NCBI GenBank assembly: GCA_002917775.1
Contig: KZ627157.1
Coordinates: 1,243,482-1,307,481, forward strand
Direction of reading: 5' to 3'
Length of the DNA stretch: 64,000 nucleotides
Origin: Glaciozyma antarctica PI12
Lineage: Eukaryota; Basidiomycota; Microbotryomycetes; Kriegeriales; Camptobasidiaceae
Part shown: positions 23,191 through 33,839 of the stretch, in pieces
How the letters are laid out: each line of letters starts with the position of its first letter
How positions within the stretch are numbered: position 1 is the stretch's first letter
Made by a program: the position numbers and the translations under genes
The notes under the pieces: generated by a model
The model's input: the letters and a program-made list of their open reading frames with translations, nothing else
Databases searched by the model: none
Told to the model about the DNA's origin: nothing

Positions 23191-24951
23191 ATGAACCCCG
23201 ATCTCCGGCCTCCAAAGCGGCGAACAGGCACCAACACTCTCTCCCTCCCGCCGCCGGCGGGGCGGTTCGCGCTCCCTCCCCCCGTACCGGAGTACTACGA
23301 GGAAGGAGGGCGGAGGAAGGTCAGGCCGTACTTGTGCGTTCCTCTCTGCTGCGCGTTAGCGTGGTCGCGCTGATGGGAGCGTGCAGCTACGCGTTTGGGT
23401 CCTTTGTGAAGGGACGGTGGATGGGGAGGGAGGTGCTCGATGTGTGCGTTTTTGCTCGTCCTGAGTGCGCGGCTTTGAGGAGTGGCTAACGTCTGGATGG
23501 GGCAGCTACAAGGAGTGGGTCAAGGATATGAGTCCCGAGTACTACGTGCGTTCGAGATCGCTCGCCGTGGTGGAGGTGTGCTGACCGCTCTCCTCCTCGC
23601 AGCAATGGGCCGTCGATTCGGGTGAGTGTTGAGGCCACGTAGGAAAGCAAAACGAGCTGACAGTGTTGGTTCGATGCTCTGTAGAAGCGGTCGTCGTCAA
23701 CAACGCCAAAACGACTGGGACGACGATCCTCCGCAACGGCGACCTGCTTTCCAACGTCCTCCATCGGTGAGTTCGCTGTAGAAAGGTGAGGATTGCGTTG
23801 ACTGAGAGCCATAATCTAGACACGAACCATCCATCGCTGCTGGCAAGATCCAGATCATCTACGACGGCCGACTACCTGGAAACGACGGCGAGACGCTGGT
23901 CGTCGTCAAGCTTGGTTCAATGCCCGTACGTTGCTCCTCTCTCTCCCGGGCCACACGTTAAGACACCTTCGCAGGTCCATACGACAGGCCGCTTCCACTT
24001 TCAAACCCTCCTCTCAATCCTCAAATACGAGCACAACCTCCCGCTCGTCCACACCTCGAATCGACTAGACCGCCTCACTTCGGGCGTCATGATCTGTTCT
24101 CTAACGGTCGAGGGATCAAAAACGCTTGGAGCGTGGTTTAATGGGTCTCGAGCAGCGGAGGGAGGCGTTAAAAAGGAGTATGTCGCGCGGTGTCGAGAGC
24201 GATTCCCCGAGTGAGCTCTCCCTTTTACTTGCGCAAGGTGGCGCGCTGACAAAGCTACAGAGGCGAGATTATTTGCGAGCAGCCGCTCCTCACGCTTAGC
24301 AGTCAGGTCGGCATCAACGTCGTGCATCCAGATGGGAAAGTGAGTTGTCGCTTTTGCTGTCGCTCTCGCTCTCGCTGAAGTCACTTTCGTTCGCAGCCAT
24401 CCAAGACCATCTTCCGGCGAATAAGCTACGATGATAAGTCGGACACCAGCGTCGTACACTGTACGTTCTGCCTCTCCACCTAACCCTCCGAGCTGATTCA
24501 CACCTCTCAGGCTTCCCCATCACCGGCCGCACGCACCAAATCCGAGTGCGTCTCTCTCTCTCCTGTCACGACCCATCTACTAACCCACAAACAGCTCCAC
24601 CTTCAATCCCTCGGCCACCCCATCGCCAACGACCCGATCTACGGTGGCCTCCAGAGCTTCGACTGCGAAGAAGCACTGGCCTTCTCGGCGGATCAAGTGA
24701 CGGACGAGACGCGGCGCTTACGACGAGAGCGCGGAGAGCGGTTGCTCGCCAAGGAGTTTGCGGGAGAGCGAGTCGAGGAGGAGGTGGAGGAGGGAGTGTG
24801 CGCGGAGTGCTTCTTGCCGCTGGTCGAGGACGATCCGAGGAAGCAGCTCTTCATCTACCTCCATGCGCTGAGGTACACGACGACGGAGTGGGATTGGAGT
24901 AGCGAAATGCCGAAGTGGGCGCTGGAGGGGTACGAAGTGCCGGAGCTGTAA
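23191..24951 (+). CDS. RluA-family RNA pseudouridine synthase (PUS8/PUS9-like)
   Basis: The protein begins MNPDLRPPKRR at 23191. After four short exons it shows the RluA catalytic block HTSNRLDRLTSGVMI, with the catalytic Asp in R-L-D-R, and the C-terminal block TGRTHQIRLHLQSLGHPI plus NDPIYGG. The N-terminal YAFGSFVKGRWMGREVLDV segment resembles yeast Pus9/Rib2. Those enzymes make pseudouridine-32 in cytosolic and mitochondrial tRNAs. No deaminase domain follows, so it is not a full Rib2. The canonical H-R-L-D-R has Asn in place of His. Eight or more small introns keep frame. An Asp/Glu-rich insertion (about 24690-24840) interrupts the C-terminal region. Confidence 0.88.
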
Positions 24952-25038
24952 ACGAAGCAGGAATCTGAGCGCACGAACGGGAGCTCCGTAACATGTAACA
25001 CCTCAAGTCTGAGGTCCTCGTAAATAGCAATTCCACCG

Positions 25039-27180
25039 TTACAGCGTCTTGAGAACGTCCCGCATCTTCGAGAGGAAGATGTCGGCATGCTTCTTCTCAA
25101 AGACCAGCATGGGCCTAAGCCTAACCGCGCGCTCCCCGCATCCTCCCATGTTGACTCCCGCGTTCCTCATGCTCGCGACGAACTGGTCCCTCGCAGCGGG
25201 CGTCTCGCAATCGAACGCGATGAACGTTCCCTGGTCCTTGCCGCGGAGGTTCTGGATGTGCGACTGTCCTGCGCCGGACTTGGCGAGTTGGGCGAGGGAG
25301 GAGTAGAGGTAATCTCCGACGTCGGCGGTGCGCTCGAGGAGGTTCTCCGACTTGATCACGTTGATGATCTCGCGGGCTTGGAGAGCGCGGATGGGGTCTC
25401 CCATCCAGGTGTTGTAGCTTTTCGTGAATGCGGGGTCAGCTGGATGAGGGGTGGAAGCAGCGACGAGGACTCACTTTCGGTAAGGGAGCGAGGCGCGAGT
25501 GGCAGCGGCATGGTAGAATCCAGCGGCCTGCATCTTCTTGCTGCGAAGGGCGAAAGCTGGTCAGTTCTCTGATTCTCTGCGACCGCGTCGAACGACGAAC
25601 CTGAACGAGACAAAGTCTTGTCGAGTTTCGAGGTTCCAGTGCTCATGAGCCTGCGTTGACGGGGATTAGCTCGGGGTTGCGGCTCGTGGACAGACGGAAT
25701 ACACACCCAGAACTTTCCAGTCGCGCCTGCGGTATTCAAGTCAGCACAGCGTCCCTGGAAAGCTGAAGAAGACTCACCGACTCCAGTCTGCACCTCATCG
25801 ACGATGAAGAAGACGCCGTGCTCCTTGGTGAGCGTGCGAAGCGCGTTGAAGAAAGCGGGCGACGCATGGTTGTCTCCTCCCTCTACGTAAGTTCCTGGCA
25901 TCAGCGAGCATTCCAATCAAACGTCGAAATGAACGCACCCGACTGAATAGGCTCAACGATGAGCGCAGCAACGGGCTTCTTCTTCTTCCACTCGATAATC
26001 GTAGCCTCAACCTCCGCAAGTGCCCGCGCCTCGGTCTCAGCGTTCTCAGAGGCAAACTCGTCGAGAGGGTACTTGAGGAGAGGGAAGGTGACGGCGGGCC
26101 AGTCGTACGCGGGGACATCGAGCTTGTGGATCGCCTTGGAGCGAGTGAGCGAGAGGGACCCGAGGAGACGTCCGTGGAAGGCGGTCTTGAACGACATGAC
26201 GGAGAGGTCGGGACTTCCAGGAGCGTGGTTCTTCATGCAAGAGCTCAGCTGGTTCGTTCAAGCGTCAGTAAAGCTTTTCGCAGGCAGCGAAAGACATGCC
26301 TCCTCGGGCGTGAAGCCCTCGATGTGAGCGGCTCCGCGCTCCCGCTCCCGGTACGCGAAGAATGCAGCCTTCATCGCTCCCTCAACTGCGCAGGACCCGC
26401 ACATCTGAGTGAAGAGGTGGGGGAGCCCCTTGGGAGCGACGGAGAGAAGACCCGAGTTGATCGTCTCGGCCCAAGACGCCGAAGGGAACGATCCGAGAGC
26501 AGGGCGGTTCATGGCGGCGATGGCGAACTCGTCCTGTTCGGTCGTTGGTTAGCTCGAGTCCCTTGCGAGGACGGAATGGACGCACCGACTTGGCGAGTGC
26601 GATCAGGCTGGGAGAGTTGTAGCCGATAGGGATGCTGCTCGGAAGGTCAGCTCGGTCGCCCTCCTCCACCCGCACCAGCTACGCACCTGGCAATCTGAGC
26701 AAACACGTCGAGGAACTGGTTGCCATCAACATCTTCCAGGTAATTCCCTGCGCGTTCATTGGCGTATCAGCGTGGGGCCGAGATGCGGACTGCCGGAGAG
26801 CGGAGAAGAGAGACGAGATCGAGGGAGTGTGGAGGTGAGAGAGGGGCAAAGGAGAGGATAAGGACCTTTTGACTTGGCGTAGTCTGCGGAGAATAGCTGA
26901 TTAGTGACTACCAGGGTGGAGCTGAGAAGCGTACTCACCCGCGACGAGGATGTGGGTGCGCGGGTCCTGGAACTGGCTGATAACAGCGCTCGCTTCCTTC
27001 GACTTGGGGCCTGCAGGGATATACTAGTCAGCTACCATTCAGTGCGAGCTGGGCAGAGGATAGACGAACCAGGGACGGTGCCAGTCACGACTCGAGGAGC
27101 TGAGGGCTCATCAGGGAACAAGGAAGCGTGCGTCGCGAGAGTTCGCCTGGTGGTGCGGTAAGCTGAGCGCCGTGCGATCC
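25039..27180 (-). CDS. UGA1: 4-aminobutyrate aminotransferase (GABA transaminase)
   Basis: PLP-dependent class III aminotransferase that converts GABA and 2-oxoglutarate to succinic semialdehyde and glutamate. In order the exons show [89 protein letters not shown] with the presumptive PLP lysine, NYNTWMGDP and a C-terminal [14 protein letters not shown]. The open frame begins with an Arg-rich, acid-free segment ([20 protein letters not shown]) typical of a mitochondrial presequence. No ATG exists in frame, and none at all on this strand between about 27112 and 27376. The start is therefore unresolved; 27180 is the approximate limit. About ten introns. Confidence 0.9.
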
Positions 27181-27328
27181 TAGCTACTGCTGAGTTGACT
27201 TGAAGCTATTTTTGGAGGTAGGAAGGGAGGAAGGGAAAGAGATACAGCTTGACACAGCGCTGAGCAGGCGCACCTTGTTCGCGGAAGGAGCCGCCAGCGG
27301 CTCTCTCCCTTGTCCACCTACGCCGACA

Positions 27329-28200
27329 ATGGGTTTCTCAGCAGACAGTCAAGCTCTCCCCTCTGAGCTTGCTCAAATCACTGCCCTCCTCAAGTCCCTG
27401 TCCGACGAGCTCGTTGCCAACCGCCTCGACCAGCCCAACTCCGTAGACCTGGACGCCTACCTCTCCTCCTCCGCCCCCCTTTTCTCCGCCCTACAGACTG
27501 TCAACCGGAACAGTCAACTCTTTTCGAAAGCATGCAAGGCGCGAACGCAGGAGGCGAGGCTGAAGATGGACGACGCGCATTTGCGGTTACAGGTGTGTCG
27601 AGGTGTTTGTGCGAGCTGAGGGAGTGGGAGCTCACCGCGGCGCCGCTTGCAGAACCTCCTGTTCGAGCAGAATCACCTGGAGCGAGAGATTCGCAAGTGC
27701 GAGGAGTTTGAGTGCGTGTTTCGCGTGTCCTAGAGGCGGAGGACGAGGAGCTGACCTCCTTTGCAGGTCCGAGTACCAGAACCTCCCCCTCCTCCCCCTC
27801 GACGACCTAGTCGAGCTCGCCAACTCTCCCAACCCTCCAGCTGGCCTCCCAGTACCTCTGCCCGAGGACCCTCACGAGCTCATGCTGGTCCGACTGAACT
27901 TTGAGCTGGCGGAGCGGAAGAGGTGCGCTGGGTCTCTGCTTCCTCGGAGGTGTGAAGCTAACTCTGCTCTCGGTAAACAGATTGGACGAGGAGAAGAAGG
28001 AGCTGGGAGCACAGAAGACGAAGCTGGTCCGGGAGAACGAGGTCAAGAAGGCGAGGCTGGAGGACCTGGAGAAGCAGCTGGACGAGTTCGTGGCGGTATG
28101 TTCTGCTCTTCAGGCTTCAGTGGGGTACCTTAGCTGACGTATCCCCCGTTTACAGAATGCCCGTGCGATTCAGACGAAGATGCATGTCGCGGACGCCTGA
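27329..28200 (+). CDS. Short THOC5-family (THO complex) protein
   Basis: Five exons (27329-27592, 27653-27711, 27767-27922, 27981-28095, 28156-28200) encode a mostly helical protein of about 210 residues. NLLFEQNHLEREIRKCEEFES followed by LPLLPLDDLV, DPHELMLVRLNFELAERKRL and a long coiled coil matches the N-terminal half of THOC5/Fms-interacting protein. The metazoan C-terminal half is absent; the protein ends NARAIQTKMHVADA. THO couples transcription to mRNA export. It shares its upstream region with the GABA transaminase gene. Confidence 0.8.
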
Positions 28201-28437
28201 GGAGCTGCGAAGATGGAGGGAGGTTCTGTCGGAGGAAGGGAGGCCTGTGACAGTGTAGATGTACGAACAAGTATCTCAGTAGTTTACCGCGTGCACACTT
28301 CCGAGGAGTTGAGCGGAAGGCGCCGCCAGTGCCGTCGGGGAAGTCTCCCCACGACTTGGGATTCCTTCTCTCCTCTACCCCGCGCCTCTCTCCAAAAAAA
28401 AACGACAGTAGACAGGCCGCCGCTGCGCTGCCCTGCG

Positions 28438-29963
28438 ATGTCCTCCACCACTTCCGCCCAACGGTCGCTCTCGGCACCAGGTGAGCCTCCCCCGGAGGCT
28501 TGGTAGGCTCGACGCATGCAAACACCCTTACTGACGTTCCTTCCTCCACAGAGGGTACGCCGACAAGCACACCACGTCCAAGCAGAGATCGTTACTAACC
28601 TCCCGCTCACAGGATTCGTCTCTGGCGCGTTGGCAGCTTGCACAGCAGTTACCGGTCCGTCCCCGAATCCTCCTCGACCTCCTCACCAAGCTTACCCCGG
28701 GCTCAATTCCAGTGACAAACCCTTTCGAAGTGGTCAAAACGCGTCTGCAACTGGACGGAGAGCTCCAAGGCCGCCGCGGCGCGATCCTATCCCCCGCGAC
28801 CGTTCCCCTCATCGACGCCAAAATCCCCGTCCTCCCGCCGTCGCTCACGGCTGGTCCTTCGGGGAGGGTGTACACGGGGCCGTTAGATTGCGCGAAGAAG
28901 ACGTGGAAGTTTGAGGGGGTCAAGGGCGTGCAGAGGGGGTTGGGAGCGGCAGTGAGTGGGAGCTGGGGTTGAACGGGAGGGAAGGGAGCTGATGGGCCGC
29001 CGCGGGTGTTGCAGTATACGTACCAGATTGCGCTGAACGGATCCAGGCTGGGCTTCTACGAGCCGTTGAGGCAGCAGATCAACAAGCTCGCTGGATACAG
29101 CTCGACCGACGTTGTCGCCTGGACGAGTATCGGTGCCGGAGCCTCGAGCGGTATCGTCGGAGGTACGCTCCTCGTTCCCATCGCTGCTCTCATCTGCCTA
29201 ACAACACGATCCACAGCAATCTTCGGCAACCCCCTCTTCCTCATCAAAGCGCGGATGCAAGCCTACTCCCCCTTCAACCCCGTCGGAGCTCAGCACCAAT
29301 ACGACTCTGTCTTCCACGCGTTCCGCACGATCGTCAAGGCGGACGGATTCAAGGGTCTTGCACGAGGAGTGGACGCAGCGATGCTGCGAACGGCGATGGG
29401 GAGCTCGGCGCAGCTCCCTGCTTACAACCTTGCGAAGACGAAGCTCAAGGAGTGGGGACTGAACGAAGGAGTGTCGATGTACTTCCTTGCGTCGACCTTT
29501 TCTGGAGCTTGCGTGTGCGCCGTGATGCAGCCTGCTGGTGCGTTCTCATCCTGCGATACCGCGACCTTCGTCCGGACGGCTAACGCCCTTTGCGCTCGCA
29601 GACACGGCTTTGACGAGGATGTACAACCAAGCACCCAACTCAATGGGCCCCGACGGCAAGCCCCGAGGTCTCCTCTGTGCGTTCCTCCGCCCTTACCTCA
29701 CACTCTCGCTGACCCCGACCCCTCGCAGACAAAAACCCCATCGACTGCTTGTACAAGACTTGGAAAGTCGAGGGTGTGCGAGGGTGGTACAAGGGTACTA
29801 CGGCGCACTTGATGCGTATCGCTCCTCACACGGTGCGTCCTTTCTTCTGCGTGAGCGGGCAAGCGGGAGCTGATGCGGGTTACAGGTCATCACGCTCGTC
29901 GCGAACGAGTTCATTAGTCGCAAGTATTTGGCATGGAGGGATCCTGGGGAGGGGCGTGATTAG
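28438..29963 (+). CDS. Mitochondrial carrier, OAC1/SLC25A34-35-like
   Basis: Three mitochondrial-carrier repeats are visible: NPFEVVKTRLQ, then GNPLFLIKARMQ, then QPADTALTRMYNQ, each with the P-x-D/E-x-x-K/R-type signature, plus GVRGWYKGTTAHLMRIAPHT near the end. The family resemblance is to yeast Oac1 (oxaloacetate/sulfate) and SLC25A34/35. Inner-membrane location and dicarboxylate or oxyanion exchange are inferred. Exon 1 is 28438-28480. It is followed by two complete introns separated by only AGG (28552-28554), a candidate 3-nt microexon. Exon 3 starts at 28613. Both ways of splicing keep frame. Confidence 0.88.
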
Positions 29964-30381
29964 AGGGTTTGGGGGTAAAGATTCATTCATAGGGAAGTGG
30001 AGCAGGCGCGCGACTTTAGATTTAGAAGAGTGAGATCGGGTGCCTCGTGCTGCCGAGCTTCATCGTCTTCAAACAGGCAGGACAGAGCGATTCGAGCCCA
30101 GTACTTGGTGGTGATTCCTCCTGTGCAGCCGCAGGAGCGTGGAATCGTGAGCGGTTGGGCGGAGCAGGTCGCGCGACTGGGTCTCCGCTGTCCCTCCACA
30201 GCCAGACCTGGCTCCTCGTCAAGCCACCGCAGCACCAAGCAAGCAGCCTCCCAGTCTTCTCCACGAGCAGTTCCTCGACGCTCCCTGCGACCTCACAAAC
30301 GCGCTGGCGATACCGATCCTATCATTTCCGCTCGTGCTCCCCCGTCCTCCTCCTCCCGCGATCTATCTCCCTCACTCCAGA
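29964..30381. other. Convergent intergenic region
   Basis: About 420 nt between the 3' ends of the carrier gene and ATP synthase e. The frames seen are short and unconvincing; 3' UTRs are expected here. Confidence 0.4.
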
Positions 30382-30974
30382 TCACTTCTCCCACGACGTG
30401 AGGAGCGCCTCGAGGTCAAATCCAGGTGCTTCGGGGTCGGTCACGACTGCATAGCGGGGGAGGGAAGGAGGGAAGAGGCGGGAAGGAGAGACGATAGGTG
30501 GAAGGGAGGGGCGTCCATCAGCTGCTGTTCCTCTCCAACCGCGCTCAGCCTGCAGAGATCTACTCACGTCCGTCGTTCTTGAGGTTCTTCTGCGCCCACG
30601 CCTTCTTCGCCTCCTCGACCCAGTGCTCCCGCTTCTTCAACTCGGCGTGCGCCGTGCTCGAGTCGAACTTGGCCTGCAGTGTCCGGCGGTGGAAGATTCC
30701 GTAGGCGATTCCGGAGACGAGGGCGGAGTAGCGAACGACCTGTTGGCGGGGGAGAGAGCAGGTCAGCGAAGGGGTTGCTGGGGATTCGAGGTTGCTGGTC
30801 CTGGGCCGTAGTCTCCCTCACGCCTCCCGCGCCCTCCGCGAACGCCCGGTACGCTACCTAGACCTTGCTGATATCGCGCCTGGACTCCCTGGAGCTCCCC
30901 TCCTGCTGCGTCGGGCGGGCCGACCGCAGAGCTGAAAAAGGCGGACCACTCACGTTGACGGCTGGCGAGACCAT
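30382..30974 (-). CDS. ATP synthase subunit e (F1Fo dimerisation)
   Basis: ATG at 30974 (MVSPAVN), then a 214-nt intron (30740-30953), longer than most here. The next exon encodes VVRYSALVSGIAYGIFHRRT. This is the subunit e/Tim11 transmembrane helix with a GxxxG-like G-I-A-Y-G, followed by a charged helix LKKREHWVEEAKKAW. A last short exon ends GFDLEALLTSWEK. Subunit e sits in the inner mitochondrial membrane and supports ATP synthase dimers and cristae. Length, about 85 residues, is normal. Confidence 0.88.
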
Positions 30975-31167
30975 TTTGGAAAGGTGAGAAGGGGCGGGAG
31001 GGGGTGGAGTAAGGTGTGCTGGGAGGAGAAAAGCGGGGGGAGGCGCTGGGAGGGAGTGTTGGAGGAGGGAGAGAGCACAGCTGCCCTTCGACGCGGAGAT
31101 GGTCGGGAGCGCTTGGGCTTGGTGGTCTCCCTCCTTCCTCCAACTCTGCTCAGCCTGCCCTGCTCTA

Positions 31168-31864
31168 ATGTCTACTGAACGCTGGCAAAAGACCTTTGCT
31201 TTCAAGCGGAGGAGCAAAGGGTGCGTTCCTCTCTCCCTCCCTGCTTCCTGCGGCTCACCTCCGCGATGCTCTGGCAGAGTCTACCTCGTCACTCGCGAGA
31301 TCCTGGACCAGCTTGAGGACGGTCTGAAGGACAAGCAGATCGCAATCCTGTACCTGTTCTTGCAGCATACCTCAGCGGGGCTGTCGATAAACGAAAACTG
31401 CGATCCAGAGTTCGTTTGTTCTCTCGCCCCCTCTTCACAGCGCTCGCTGACGAGCTACACAGCGTGCGAAGGGATATGGACATGGCGTTGGATACTATCG
31501 TGCCCGAATCTCTGCCCTGGCAGCACGTTGACGAAGGTACGCAGGCTTCCCCGTCCCGTTCCAGCGCGTTCTCACTCTCCTTCGCAGGACCCGACGATTC
31601 GGTCTCGCACACCAAGTCCTCTATCATCGGAGTATCACTTTGCATTCCCATCTCCCGTGGGAAGCTTGCACTTGGAAGTACGTCCTCCCACGCCTTTACA
31701 GCGTAGATTCGCGCGCTGACGCCTTTTCCGCCTTCAGCGTGGCAGGGCGTGTACCTCCATGAGTTCCGAAACGAACCTCACACTCGTAGGATCGTAGCTA
31801 CCATGTGAGTGTGAGATCTCGAGGGCGGAGAAGAGTGCTAATACCATCTCTCCCCAGCATCTGA
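31168..31864 (+). CDS. YjbQ/UPF0047 family protein
   Basis: Begins [18 protein letters not shown] and continues [43 protein letters not shown] and [10 protein letters not shown], ending R-I-V-A-T-I-I. The conserved His and Glu/Asp of Q-H-T-S-A-G and N-E-N-C-D-P are those of the YjbQ fold; bacterial members have weak thiamine-phosphate synthase activity. Length, about 140 residues, is normal. The last codon is split by an intron, so only four bases plus the stop lie in the final exon. The cellular role in fungi is unknown. Confidence 0.88.
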
Positions 31865-32204
31865 GGCAGTCCCCCGTCATCCTGTAAATATTCGAATGCC
31901 TGGCGCAATACCTGACTTCACACTGCTCTTCGTCTTCACTGCAGCTGCTTTTCGCCGTGCGAATTTGAAGCTCGGGTAGGGGAGCGTGGGAGGGAGACGC
32001 TGTGATGGATCTTCTCGGCCTGCTTTGCCTTCTCTCGGGAACAGAACAGATACGCATTCCGAAGCTACTGGCCACACTCGCCTTCTCCCTCAAAGCAACT
32101 TTATCCACCGCAACAGCAAGCCGAGCGTCTTCGTCCTATTCTGTGACGCAGGAGATTTCAATACGGCACACAGCGGCGATGCGAACAGACTCACCACGCC
32201 TCAC
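31865..32204. other. Convergent intergenic region
   Basis: About 340 nt between the YjbQ gene and the F-box-like gene, both of which end here. Nothing recognisable. Confidence 0.4.
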
Positions 32205-33668
32205 CTAATCGATCTGAATATTGGCTTTCGAAAGATCAAGCAAGTCCAACTGGGGTCCGCGGTACTGTGGGAACTCGGCTGCGAACGCCAGGAGCTCTTG
32301 TGCCGAAAGCGGTTCGCCGCTCTCCGCGTCGTTCTTAAAGCCGCCACTCTCCCCCAAATAAATGCCGCCGTGTTTGTGTTGCTCGATGACGGAGATGTTG
32401 TCCAGCTAAAGCCTGGGAAGAGAGTTCAGCGTTGGCGCGAGATGTCGAAGAAAGCGCAGAGGACGAACCTGGTGATCGATCTTCGCACGTGAAGCCACGA
32501 CTTTGGACCCACGCGGAAGTGTAGGTCGTGACGGGTGGTGAGCTTGAGAGTGCGTAGCGCGGGGAAGGTGGGGATGAGGATATTGACCGCTCTCGACCGA
32601 GTGCCCATAAAGTTCGTTGAACGAAGTGAGACACGAGAGGGTGAGATGGACGAGGGAGACGAAGGGGTTTCTGAGGTGGAGAGGAAGATATCGCCAAGGC
32701 TGCGAAGCATGCCGTGAACGATTCGTAGGAAGAAGCTGCTGCGGAAGGCGTCGTAGCTCGCTGCCGAGCGGGCCCTTTCTCGCTCAATCGTGTTCCCAGT
32801 ACAGCTCGTCCGGAACCGAATCGGTAGGTCCTCTGTATCCCGCTGGCACCATCAGCTCTGATTTCTCGTCGGTCGACATCCATCCAGCGATGTCGTCCGC
32901 CAAGTCGAGGACGGCCGGGTTTTGCACCCGAAGGAAGATCCAAGGAAAGGCGCCCTTGAAGATGCAGACCTCGTCGATAACGAGCCCCTTGACTTGCGTA
33001 CGTAGGCTTCCCTCAGGCCCGAGAAGTTCGACGAAAGGCTGATCAGGAATGGCGCAGTGGCGAAAGGTGAGGGAGGTGAGAGAGGTGAACGTGGCGAAGT
33101 CGCTTGGGGAGAGGAGGAACTGAAGGAGGAGAGGGACGCCTTCTACGGAGCTCTCGCCTAGCCTGTTGGCGCAGGTAGGACAATAGTCTTCGGGGAGGGG
33201 AGGAGATTCCTGAACGTGGGGATGGCTGCTCGGCAGGAAGTGGTAGTAGCGAGTTTGTCCTTCGAAGGAGAGCTGGAGCTCACGCGCATCAGCTCTGGTC
33301 TTTCCCACTCCTCTGATACGACTTACCTCCCTCACCAGCTCACTCAGAGAACGTAACCGGCCTGGCTGAGCGACCCGACTCCTCAAAGCTCGATCCTCGA
33401 GTCCGACCCAGTTCCTCCCGAACGCGCTCGCCGCCTTGCTGCCAACGAGGACAGGACGCTCATAGAGCAGCTTAGTAGCGATGTCGTTAAACGCAACGTT
33501 GCTGCTTGCTAGGGCGGCCAGGCAGCCTTGTCGAGCTTCGGGGGTCTGTTGGGGATCGTGCGCGATGAGCTCTGTGGCGGGCGTCAGCGAGGGGCTGGGG
33601 AGGTGGCACGGGGGTGACAACGCACCGAAGATATCGTGCAGCGTCTCTCTTGGGAGGGCGGGGACCAT
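32205..33668 (-). CDS. F-box-like protein, uncharacterised
   Basis: The first exon, MVPALPRETLHDIF, is an F-box-like N-terminus (L-P-x-E-x-L-x-x-I-F) and joins ELIAHDPQQTPEARQG after an intron with a GTGCGT donor. A helical region with KLLYERPVLVGSKAASAFGRNW follows, then a CPTCANRLGE Cys pair, leucine-rich-like segments and a final exon ending LLDLSKANIQID at 32205. This is the architecture of basidiomycete F-box proteins that recruit substrates to SCF ubiquitin ligases. Near 32784 the frame ends at YWEHD-stop, while RSAASYDAFRSSFF continues one base over. A rare GTACTG intron or an indel could explain this. A 5' fragment of a paralogue lies on the other strand at 39763. Confidence 0.6.
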
Positions 33669-33839
33669 ACTGCGAGCAAGCGAGTGGGAGGAGGAGGGGC
33701 CACCACCGCGCAGACCTCGCGAAGTCGCCTTTGTCGAGCTTGGTGCGAACACTCCCTTCTCCCTCTGTTCTGGCTACTCTGTCAATGGTATAATGCTTTG
33801 CAAGAACGACGCTTGTAGTGGATCTAGTCAAAAGAGAAT

